NCBI GenBank assembly: GCA_021805275.1
Contig: JAJZFQ010000290.1
Location: forward strand, 1-27,113
Direction of reading: 5' to 3'
From: Pseudomonadota bacterium
Lineage (GTDB): Bacteria; Pseudomonadota; Gammaproteobacteria; Steroidobacterales; Steroidobacteraceae
DNA length: 27,113 nucleotides
The position numbers and the translations under genes are program-made. This document shows positions 10,271 through 17,595 of this stretch, piece after piece; position 1 is the first letter of the stretch; the number at the start of each line of letters is the position of its first letter. Under the pieces are notes generated by a model. That model worked only from the letters and a program-made list of their open reading frames with translations. It did no database searches and had not been told where the DNA came from.

Positions 10271-10302
10271 AGGGTAAGCCCTGGAGCGCCCTCCAGGGTC
10301 AA
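10271..10302 (-). promoter_or_regulatory. MerR-family-type operator/promoter of copZ
   Basis: On the minus strand TTGACC (10302-10297) and TACCCT (10276-10271) are separated by 20 bp, the abnormally long spacing of MerR-family activated promoters. Within the spacer is a perfect dyad, CCCTGGAG (10279-10286) and CTCCAGGG (10291-10298) around 4 bases. The CTGGAG/CTCCAG core resembles the ZntR-type operator of zntA more than the CueR consensus. Predicted transcription starts about 20 bases before the copZ ATG. No MerR-family gene is in the window, so the regulator would act in trans. Confidence 0.75.
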
Positions 10303-10396
10303 GACCACCCGGCGGTGCGCGCAGCGTTCACGTAAACTCGAGCGCGCCGGCGCCGCAGTGCACTGTCGGGCCGCGCCACACACCACCGGAGATTCC

Positions 10397-11230
10397 GTGC
10401 GCACCGACATCCTCAGCGCGCCACGCGCGCGCCGCCTCGCCGGGACCGTCTTGGCCGCCCTGCTGATCGGCTCACTCGCCGCCTGCCGCGCCGCCGAACA
10501 TGCCTCGCCCCTGCCGCCCCCGCCGCCGGCGCTCGCGGCGCTGATCCGCACGGGACGGATCAAGCTGCTCAGCCGCTTTCCGACCGAGGTTGCCGGGCTG
10601 ACCGGCTACCTCGTGCGCTTCCAGGGTACGACCGAGGTGGTGTACGGGACGCACGGCTACCTGTTCACCGGCGAGCTCATCTCCCCGCACAGCGTCAACC
10701 TGAACGACGAGTACCGCGAGCGCTACGCACCGGTCAATGCCTCCGCCGTGGTCGCGCGGCTCGAGCGCGCCGGGCACCTGATCGGAGAAGGCCCGGCTCG
10801 AGCCCCGCTCATCTATGCAATCATCGATCCGAACTGCAGCTTCTGCTACCGCTTCTATCACATGGCCGAGCCGCTGATCGGCGCCGGCCGGCTGCAGGTG
10901 CGCTGGGTGCTGGTGGGCTTCCTCGAGCAGACCAGCCAGGCCCGCGCGGCGGCCATCCTCGATGCGGCGAACCCGGCCGAGGCGCTGCGCATCGATGAGG
11001 ACCGCTTCGATGTCGCACGCGAACTCGGCGGCATCGCCCCCGCCGCGCACATCTCCTCGGCGACCCTGACGGTGCTGAAGACCCATCTCGACGCCATGAG
11101 CGACATCGGCGGCAACGGCACCCCGACTTTGTTGTACCGCACCGCGGCCGGCCAGTGGAAAACCCACGTCGGCCTGCCCTCGCAGCGCTGGCTGAACGCC
11201 TACGCTCAGCCGACGGCCTCAGGCCACTGA
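10397..11230 (+). CDS. dsbG: DsbG-like thiol:disulfide lipoprotein
   Basis: Starting from the GTG at 10397 (GGAG 6 bases upstream) the protein has 277 residues. An Arg-rich n-region and hydrophobic stretch end in the lipobox LAAC (Cys30), so it is probably a lipoprotein facing the periplasm. An N-terminal dimerisation-like domain (about 40-125) precedes a thioredoxin fold with CSFC (Cys147, Cys150) in [10 protein letters not shown] and the cis-proline segment GTPTL (Pro243). The body aligns by eye with E. coli DsbG ([17 protein letters not shown] near the end), whose active site is CPYC. DsbG protects single cysteines from sulfenylation. Its place between copZ and copA and upstream of the oxidase genes suggests a copper-linked role, perhaps keeping CoxB CuA cysteines reduced. 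That role is inference. Confidence 0.82.
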   Translation: MRTDILSAPRARRLAGTVLAALLIGSLAACRAAEHASPLPPPPPALAALIRTGRIKLLSRFPTEVAGLTGYLVRFQGTTEVVYGTHGYLFTGELISPHSVNLNDEYRERYAPVNASAVVARLERAGHLIGEGPARAPLIYAIIDPNCSFCYRFYHMAEPLIGAGRLQVRWVLVGFLEQTSQARAAAILDAANPAEALRIDEDRFDVARELGGIAPAAHISSATLTVLKTHLDAMSDIGGNGTPTLLYRTAAGQWKTHVGLPSQRWLNAYAQPTASGH

Positions 11231-13636
11231 GCGGCTCGCCTGGTCGGGCCCGGCCAGCGCTCGCCAGCGCCGCAGCAACAGTGCATTGGAGACGACGCTC
11301 ACCGATGACAGTGCCATCGCTGCACCGGCGATCATGGGATTGAGCAACCCGAGCGCGGCGGCCGGCAGACCGACGGCGTTGTAGAGGAACGCCCAGAACA
11401 GTCCCTGGCGAATCTTGCGGTAGGTCGCGCGGCTGATCGAGATGGCATCGGCCACCAGGCGCGGATCGCCGCGCATCAGCGTGATCGAGGCGCTCTCGAG
11501 GGCCGCGTCCGCCCCGGTGCTCATGGCCATGCCGACATCCGCCACCGCCAGCGCCGGCGCGTCGTTGATCCCGTCCCCGACCATCCCGACGCACCGGCCG
11601 GCGGCCTGCAGGGCGCGCACCTGATCGGCCTTCTCGGCGGGGCGCACCTCGCTCAGGACGCGCTCGATGCCGAGTGCCGCAGCCACCGGCCGGGCCGCGC
11701 CGGCATGATCGCCGGTGAGCAGCACGGTCTCGATGCCCATGGCCCGCAGGCGCCGCACCGCCGAGGCTGCGCTCGGCTTGAGCGCGTCGGCGCAGGCCAG
11801 CAGCCCCAGCCAGCGCGGCGCGCCGCTCAACTCCGCCACCCACATCAGCGTGCGCCCCTCGCCCTCGAGGCGTGCCGCGGCCGCCTCCCCGGGGCCGATC
11901 GGCACGCCGAGCTCGCGCATCAAGGCGCGGTTGCCGACCGCCAGGCGCCGCTCGCCGAGCTGCGCGGTGAGTCCCAGGCCAGGGCGGGCCTGGAACGACT
12001 GCAGGGCCGGCAGCGCGATGTCCTCGGCGCTGGCGCGGGCCAGCACGGCCCGCGCCAGCGGATGCTCGCTGCCACTCTGCGCCGCGGCCGTCAGTCTCAG
12101 CAGCTCCCGCTCGGACAGCCCCTCGGCCACCATCGCGACCACGGCCGGCCGGCCTTCGGTGAGCGTGCCGGTCTTGTCCATCACCACGGTGTCGAGCCGG
12201 TGCGCCAGCTCGAGTGCCTCGGCGTCGCGGATGAGAATCCCGGCGCGCGCCGCCACCCCGGTGCCCACCATGATCGCGGTGGGCGTGGCGAGCCCGAGTG
12301 CGCACGGACAGGCGATGACCAGCACCGATACGGCGGCGATGATGCCGGCGCCGAACTGCCCGGCGAGCAGCCACCAGCCGAGCCAGGCCAGGAGGGCCAC
12401 GGCAAGCACCGCCGGCACGAACACCGCGGCCACCCGGTCGACCAGCCGCTGCACCGGCGGCTTGCCGGCCTGGGCGCCCTCCACGAGCGCAATGATGCGC
12501 GCCAGCACGGAGTGCTCGGCCGTCGCGCGGGTCTCGATGTGCAGCAGGCCGCTGCCGTTGATGGCCCCTCCTGTCACCGGCTCGCCCGGCGAGCGGCTGA
12601 CCGGCAAACTCTCCCCGGTGAGCAGGCTCTCGTCGAGCTCGCTCGTGCCGCTGCGCACGACGCCATCGACCGGCACCCGTTCCCCGGGGCGCACCACCAC
12701 CACAGCGCCGACGGCGACCGCCTCGATGGGAATCTCGACCTCCACGCCCTCGCGCAACACCCGGGCCCGCTCGGGGCGCAGCGACATCAACTGGCGGATT
12801 GCCAGCGTAGTCGCCCGTTTAGCGCGCGTCTCGAGCCATTTGCCGACGCTCACCAGCGCGATCACCACCGCGGCGGAATCGAAATACAGCGGCGGGTGCA
12901 CCTGCGTGAGCAGCAGCCAGAGGCTGTAGAAGTAGGCCGCCGAGGTGCCAAGCGCCACCAGCACGTCCATGTTGCCGACCCCCGAGCGCAGGGCCTTGTA
13001 GGCACCGCGGTAAAACCGCGCCCCGATCAGGAACTGCACCGGCGTGGCGAGCGCCAGCTGCACCCAGGGAGCGAGCGCGACGCCCAGCATGGGCAGCAGC
13101 AACGGCGCGCTGAGCGCCGTTGCGGCGGCGAGCCGCAGCGTCTCGCTGCGCAGCCGCGCGGCCTGCTGCGCCTCCAGATGCGCCTCGCGGGCCGCACCGC
13201 CGGTGAGCTCGGCCTCATAGCCGGCGCGCTGCACCGCACCGATCAGCGCCGCCGGCGCGGTCGCGCCCATGGCGCGCACGACCGCCCGCTCGGTGGCGAG
13301 GTTGACCGTCGCCTCGAGCACGCCGGGCACCGAGCGCAGCGCCCTCTCCACGCGCAGAGCGCAGGTCGCGCAGGTCATCCCCCCGACGGCGAGCTCCTGG
13401 GTCCGCTCGGGCACCTCGTAGCCGGCCGCGCGCACCGCCGCGGCGAGTGCGGCGGCGCTCACCCGGGCGGCATCGAAGTGCACGTCCGCCCGCTCGCTCG
13501 CCAGGTTGACCGTGGCCTGCACGGACGGCAGGCCGTTCAGGGCACGCTCGACCCGCGCCACGCAGCTCGCGCAGGTCATGCCCTCGATGGGCAGGCTGAG
13601 GTGCTCGCCGCTCAAGTGCCCCGCGGGGACGGCCAC
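11219..13636 (-). CDS. copA: Cu(I)-translocating P1B-type ATPase CopA
   Basis: CopA pumps Cu(I) from the cytosol across the inner membrane. The 805-residue protein has two N-terminal HMA domains (GMTCASC, Cys22/Cys25; GMTCATC, Cys89/Cys92), the TGES actuator motif (340-343), the CPC transport motif (443-445), the phosphorylation site DKTGT (Asp487), the SEHP motif (523-526), GDGIND (687-692), and the CopA-type ligands Tyr752/Asn753 and the Met774/Ser777/Ser778 segment in the last helices. These mark subgroup P1B-1 (Cu+). The start is GTG with AGGAG 7 bases upstream. A long-spacer MerR-type promoter lies upstream. Its tail overlaps the convergent dsbG by 12 bp. Both detoxification and supply of periplasmic copper to the oxidase are possible. 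Confidence 0.96.
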   Translation of the reverse strand: MAVPAGHLSGEHLSLPIEGMTCASCVARVERALNGLPSVQATVNLASERADVHFDAARVSAAALAAAVRAAGYEVPERTQELAVGGMTCATCALRVERALRSVPGVLEATVNLATERAVVRAMGATAPAALIGAVQRAGYEAELTGGAAREAHLEAQQAARLRSETLRLAAATALSAPLLLPMLGVALAPWVQLALATPVQFLIGARFYRGAYKALRSGVGNMDVLVALGTSAAYFYSLWLLLTQVHPPLYFDSAAVVIALVSVGKWLETRAKRATTLAIRQLMSLRPERARVLREGVEVEIPIEAVAVGAVVVVRPGERVPVDGVVRSGTSELDESLLTGESLPVSRSPGEPVTGGAINGSGLLHIETRATAEHSVLARIIALVEGAQAGKPPVQRLVDRVAAVFVPAVLAVALLAWLGWWLLAGQFGAGIIAAVSVLVIACPCALGLATPTAIMVGTGVAARAGILIRDAEALELAHRLDTVVMDKTGTLTEGRPAVVAMVAEGLSERELLRLTAAAQSGSEHPLARAVLARASAEDIALPALQSFQARPGLGLTAQLGERRLAVGNRALMRELGVPIGPGEAAAARLEGEGRTLMWVAELSGAPRWLGLLACADALKPSAASAVRRLRAMGIETVLLTGDHAGAARPVAAALGIERVLSEVRPAEKADQVRALQAAGRCVGMVGDGINDAPALAVADVGMAMSTGADAALESASITLMRGDPRLVADAISISRATYRKIRQGLFWAFLYNAVGLPAAALGLLNPMIAGAAMALSSVSVVSNALLLRRWRALAGPDQASRSVA

Positions 13637-13678
13637 GCGCTTCTCCTCGTGAGTGATTTCCGGGACCGCACGCGATTG

Positions 13679-13710
13679 ATCCTACCGCCTGGAGCCGGGT
13701 CCGGAGTCAA
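13679..13710 (-). promoter_or_regulatory. MerR-family-type promoter of copA
   Basis: The minus strand has TTGACT (13710-13705), a 20-bp spacer, and TAGGAT (13684-13679). Aligned without gaps to the copZ element, the half-sites GCCTGGAG and GTCCGGAG match copZ at seven and five of eight bases, and the distances to both hexamers are identical. The dyad is degraded here, so binding may be weaker. About 43 bp separate the -10 from the copA GTG. Confidence 0.6.
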
Positions 13711-13711
13711 G

Positions 13712-13739
13712 CCCCGCCGCCGCCGCCCCGGCGGCGGGG
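13712..13739. repeat. Long GC-rich inverted repeat between copA and coxB
   Basis: CCCCGCCGCCG and CGGCGGCGGGG form an 11-bp perfect stem around 6 bases, abutting the copA -35 box. On the plus strand it is followed by TGGATTGACGTTTTCTTGACG, with only a broken T-run and no plus-strand gene upstream to terminate. Two TTGACG hexamers at 13744-13749 and 13755-13760 could be -35 boxes for coxB, but I found no matching -10. It may insulate the divergent promoters. Confidence 0.4.
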
Positions 13740-13807
13740 TGGATTGACGTTTTCTTGACGCTGCTCTGCTGGAGTACCCGAACACATTTCCTCGGGGCGG
13801 CGACGAT

Positions 13808-15025
13808 ATGTCGGGGGAAAAAGTCCTGCGGCTGAGCTTGAGCGGTGTCATCGGCGCGGCGTTCCTGCCGGTGCGCGCCCCGGCGCGTGCGTTCTACAAC
13901 TTCCAGAGGCCCGTCACCCCGATCGCCCGTGACGTGCTGTTCATCCACGACCTGTTCCTGGTGATCATCACGATCCTGTTCGCCGCCGGCACCGGCCTGC
14001 TGCTGTACACGGTGTACGCGCACAGTCGCCGCCGGCACCGCACCGCGGCCACGTTCACCCAGCCGGTCGGGCGCAAGCAGTGGCTGTGGGCCAGCACGCC
14101 CTTCGTGGCGCTGCTGATCATCGATTACGTCGTGCTCGGCATTCCGGCGCTGCACTCGATCTGGGCGCTCGCCGACATCCGCGATGCGCAGATGACGGTG
14201 CAGGTGACCGCGCACCAATGGCACTGGCAGTACCAGTACCCCGCCTACGGCATCGGCTTCAGCAGCGATCTGTCCACGCCCCAGCGACAGATCGAGGACC
14301 GCGCCCCGAAGGACAAGCATTTCCTGCTCGAGGTCAACCACCCCCTGGTGCTGCCCACGAACGAGAAAGTCCGCCTGGTGCTCGCCTCGAGCGACGTGAT
14401 CCACTCGTTCTGGGTGCCCGCCTTCGGGGTCAAGCAGGACGTGGTGCCGGGCTACTTGCGCCAGACCTGGGTCCAGATCGACAAGCCCGGCGTGTACCGC
14501 GGACAGTGTGCCGAGCTGTGCGGCGTCGGGCACGCGTTCATGCCGATCGTCGTGCAGGCGATGCCGCCGGCGCAGTTCCAACACTGGGTCGCCGCGCAGC
14601 GCTCGCACGAGGCCGCCGTGCGGGCGAGCGCCAGCGCCTCGTACAGCGAGACGCAGCTGCTCGGGCGCGGCCGGCAGATCTTCCAGAACAACTGCGCAGC
14701 CTGTCACCAGAGCAACGGTCTGGGCCTGCCGGGGGCGTTCCCGCCGATCGCCGCCGGGCATCCCTTCACCGCCAGCGCACCGATGCTCGGTGCGCTGCGT
14801 GCGCGCGGATTCTACCGCCACGGCCTGATCGTCGAGGGACCGGTGGCCAATCACATCCGCATCGTTCTGCACGGCATTCCCGGGACGCCCATGCCCTCGT
14901 TCGCCGCGCAGCTCTCAGCTGCCGACATCGCCGCGGTGATCACCTACGAGCGCAACGAGTTCGGCAACCACACCGGCGATGTGATCGAACCGGCCCGGGT
15001 CGCCGCCTTGCAGGACGGACATTGA
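13808..15025 (+). CDS. coxB: Cytochrome c oxidase subunit II with fused cytochrome c domain
   Basis: Subunit II accepts electrons at the CuA centre and feeds the haem-copper core. The 405-residue protein has two N-terminal membrane helices (about 45-72 and 94-118), a periplasmic cupredoxin domain with all CuA ligands (His199, Cys234, Glu236, Cys238, His242, Met245), and a C-terminal class I cytochrome c with CAACH (Cys296-His300) and probable axial Met362. The fused haem makes it caa3-like. Gln91 stands where canonical subunit II has the K-pathway entry glutamate (bovine Glu62), three residues before the conserved Trp. The ATG at 13808 has a G-rich upstream stretch. It heads coxB-coxA-coxC-ctaG, tightly spaced. 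Family assignment is firm. Confidence 0.95.
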   Translation: MSGEKVLRLSLSGVIGAAFLPVRAPARAFYNFQRPVTPIARDVLFIHDLFLVIITILFAAGTGLLLYTVYAHSRRRHRTAATFTQPVGRKQWLWASTPFVALLIIDYVVLGIPALHSIWALADIRDAQMTVQVTAHQWHWQYQYPAYGIGFSSDLSTPQRQIEDRAPKDKHFLLEVNHPLVLPTNEKVRLVLASSDVIHSFWVPAFGVKQDVVPGYLRQTWVQIDKPGVYRGQCAELCGVGHAFMPIVVQAMPPAQFQHWVAAQRSHEAAVRASASASYSETQLLGRGRQIFQNNCAACHQSNGLGLPGAFPPIAAGHPFTASAPMLGALRARGFYRHGLIVEGPVANHIRIVLHGIPGTPMPSFAAQLSAADIAAVITYERNEFGNHTGDVIEPARVAALQDGH

Positions 15026-15059
15026 GGCGACGCATCGGGCCCCGTATCGGAGCAGTTTC

Positions 15060-16670
15060 ATGAGCGCAGCGAACCCGGCGAGCCAGCCCCACCACGCGCA
15101 GCACCACGACAGCGCGCCGCGCGGCATCACCCGGTGGCTCTACGCCACCAATCACAAGGACATCGGCGTGATGTACTTGGTGTTCGGGGTGCTGATGTTC
15201 TTCGTCGGCGGGCTGCTCGCGGAGCTCATCCGCTCCGAGCTGATGACCCCGACCATGCGCGTGCTCACACCCGAGGCCTACAACCAGGTGATCACCATCC
15301 ACGGGCTGGTGATGGTGTTCGCCGCGGTCATGCCGATCACCACCGGGTTCGCCAACTACCTGATCCCGCTCATGATCGGGGCGCCGGACATGGCGCTGCC
15401 GCGGCTGAACAACTGGGGGTTCTGGCTGCTGCCCTCCGCCGCGCTGCTGCTCGTGCTGCCCTGGGGGCTGAGGCTGATCGGCATCGGCACCGGCACCCTC
15501 GACACCGGCTGGACCATGTACGCGCCCCTGTCGATCCAGGCCGGTCCGGGCGCGGACTTCGCATTCGTGGCCGTACTGCTGCTCGGGCTGTCCTCCACCA
15601 TGGCCTCGATCAACATCCTGGTGACCGTCGCTCAGCAGCGCGCCCCGGGCATGAGCTGGCTGAAGATGCCGCTGTTCGTGTGGAGCTGGGTGATCACCGC
15701 GCTGCTGCTGATCGCGGTGTTTCCGGCGCTGATGGCCGGCTGCATCATGCAGATCACGGATCGGCACTTCGGCACGCATTTCTTCAGCGCCTCCGGCGGC
15801 GGCGATCCGGTGCTGTGGGAGCACATCTTCTGGTTCTTCGGGCACCCCGAGGTCTACATCCTGCTGCTGCCGACCGCCGGCATCCTGCCGCACATCCTGG
15901 CCACCTTCGCGCGCAAGCCGCTCTACGGGTACAAGGCCCAGGTGTACTCCTTCTGCGCGATCGGCGTGATGTCGATCGTCGTGTGGGCGCACCACATGTT
16001 CACCTCCGGAATGCCGACGGATGTGAACATCTACTTCATGCTTTCGACCATGGCGATCTCCGTGCCGGTGGCGGTGCTGTTCTTCTGCTGGTTCGGCACC
16101 ATCTGGCGCGGCTCGATGACCTTCGAGACCCCGATGCTCTTCGCCCTGGGGTACATCGTGCTGTTCGGCATCGGGGGGCTCACGGGGCTGGTGCTCTCGG
16201 ACGCCGCGGCCGACCAGCAGTATCACAACACCTATTTCCTGGTCGCGCACTTCCACTACGCGCTGTTCGGCGGCCCGATCATGGGCATCTTCGCTGCGCT
16301 CTACTACTACCTGCCGAAGATGACCGGCAGGATGTACTCCGAGACCCTCGGCCGGTGGCACTTCTGGCTGACGCTGCTCACCTTCAACGTCGTGTTCATG
16401 CCCCAGTTCCTGCTCGGCATCGCCGGCATGCCGCGGCGCATTCCGGATTACGCGCTGCAGTTCGCCCCGCTGAACATGGTCTCGAGCATCGGCGCGTTCG
16501 CACTGGGCGCGACGCAGCTGCTGTTTCTCTACAACATCCTGCGCACGGTATTCGGCACCTCCGGTGCCGTCGCCAGCGCGCGGGTGTGGGCAGGCTCGAG
16601 CGGGCTGGAGTTCACCCTCCCCTCCCCGCCGCCGTTTCACACGTTCGCAACGCCGCCGGCGATCGACTGA
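15060..16670 (+). CDS. coxA: Cytochrome c oxidase subunit I, lacking K-pathway residues
   Basis: This is the catalytic, 12-helix subunit that reduces O2 at haem a3/CuB. The 536-residue protein keeps low-spin haem ligands His81 and His399, haem a3 ligand His397, CuB ligands His262, His311 and His312, the cross-linked Tyr266 and the type-A1 glutamate Glu264 in GHPEVY, and D-pathway residues Asn99, Asp110 and Asn117. Against the Pseudomonas, Paracoccus and bovine sequences as I remember them, the K-pathway motif PTGxK reads PVAVL, so Thr is Val337 and Lys is Leu340, and the K-pathway serine is Ala300. The flanking sequence aligns without gaps (TIWRGSMTFETPMLFA). GGAG lies 9 bases upstream of the ATG at 15060. 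It follows coxB by 34 bp. Oxidase identity is firm; the functional effect of the substitutions is unknown. Confidence 0.96.
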   Translation: MSAANPASQPHHAQHHDSAPRGITRWLYATNHKDIGVMYLVFGVLMFFVGGLLAELIRSELMTPTMRVLTPEAYNQVITIHGLVMVFAAVMPITTGFANYLIPLMIGAPDMALPRLNNWGFWLLPSAALLLVLPWGLRLIGIGTGTLDTGWTMYAPLSIQAGPGADFAFVAVLLLGLSSTMASINILVTVAQQRAPGMSWLKMPLFVWSWVITALLLIAVFPALMAGCIMQITDRHFGTHFFSASGGGDPVLWEHIFWFFGHPEVYILLLPTAGILPHILATFARKPLYGYKAQVYSFCAIGVMSIVVWAHHMFTSGMPTDVNIYFMLSTMAISVPVAVLFFCWFGTIWRGSMTFETPMLFALGYIVLFGIGGLTGLVLSDAAADQQYHNTYFLVAHFHYALFGGPIMGIFAALYYYLPKMTGRMYSETLGRWHFWLTLLTFNVVFMPQFLLGIAGMPRRIPDYALQFAPLNMVSSIGAFALGATQLLFLYNILRTVFGTSGAVASARVWAGSSGLEFTLPSPPPFHTFATPPAID

Positions 16671-16679
16671 GGTACTGCC

Positions 16680-17555
16680 GTGAACGCCGTGTCCGAACCG
16701 CACCGTCCGTACTACATTCCCAACCCCAGCCCCTACCCCGTGGTGCTCTCCGGGGCGCTGTTCCTGCTCGGCCTCGGCGCAGCCCTGCGGGTGAATGCGC
16801 TCACGGCGGGCTGGTGGGCGCTCGGGGCCGGTGGGCTCCTCGGCGCGTACGTGCTGTTTGCCTGGTTCGGCCGCGTGATCGGCGAGAGCCGCGCAGGGGT
16901 CTACGGCGCGCAGGAGGACCGGGCGTTCCGCTGGGGCATGCTCTGGTTCATCACCTCCGAGGTGGTCTTCTTCGCCAGCCTGTTCGGGGTGCTCTTCTAC
17001 GAGCGCAACATCGCCGTGCCCTGGCTGGCGTCGTTCAATGCGCCCCATTCGGCGCTGGCGCCGTTCTCGCCCTGGCCGCATTTCACTGCGCAGTGGCCGA
17101 ACGGGGGGCCGGCCGGCCAGAGCTTCGAGGTGGTCAATCCCTGGGGGATCCCGGCGCTCAATACGCTCCTGCTGCTCTCCTCGGGCGTCACGGTGAGCTG
17201 GGCGCACGCCGGACTGCGCGCCGGACGGCGCGCGCAGCTGAAGGCGGGGCTCGCCCTCACCATCGCGCTGGGGGTCACGTTCCTCGGCTTGCAGCTGCAC
17301 GAGTTCTCGGAGGCGTACCGCGAGCTCGGACTGACGCTGCACTCGGGCGTCTACGGTGCGACGTTCTTCATCCTCACGGGCTTTCACGGCCTGCACGTGA
17401 CGATCGGGGCCATCATGCTCGCGGCGATGCTCGGGCGCGTTTGGCGGGGCGACTTCACCCCCGAGCATCACTTCGCCTTCGAGGCGGTCACCTGGTACTG
17501 GCACTTCGTCGACGTGGTCTGGCTGATGCTGTTCGTGTTCGTCTACTGGCTGTAG
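16680..17555 (+). CDS. coxC: Cytochrome c oxidase subunit III
   Basis: Subunit III stabilises the core and supports proton uptake into the D pathway. The 291-residue protein has seven predicted membrane helices and the family signatures WFITSEVVFFASLF (the conserved Glu near residue 89), QLHEFSEAY, GFHGLHVTIG, and the C-terminal HFAFEAVTWYWHFVDVVWLMLF. The start is GTG with GAGG 7 bases upstream, 9 bp after the coxA stop, so translation is probably coupled. No cox11 gene lies between coxA and coxC, unlike many proteobacterial clusters. Confidence 0.95.
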   Translation: MNAVSEPHRPYYIPNPSPYPVVLSGALFLLGLGAALRVNALTAGWWALGAGGLLGAYVLFAWFGRVIGESRAGVYGAQEDRAFRWGMLWFITSEVVFFASLFGVLFYERNIAVPWLASFNAPHSALAPFSPWPHFTAQWPNGGPAGQSFEVVNPWGIPALNTLLLLSSGVTVSWAHAGLRAGRRAQLKAGLALTIALGVTFLGLQLHEFSEAYRELGLTLHSGVYGATFFILTGFHGLHVTIGAIMLAAMLGRVWRGDFTPEHHFAFEAVTWYWHFVDVVWLMLFVFVYWL

Positions 17556-17595
17556 CCGAACTGACGCGGGTCGGGCGGCGCTTGCGGCTCTGGGT

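Noticed and set aside
15060..16670. Reading the unusual CoxA as a nitric oxide reductase relative
   Set aside because: The cross-linked tyrosine in GHPEVY, the CuA ligands in CoxB and the D-pathway residues are all present, which fits an oxygen reductase.
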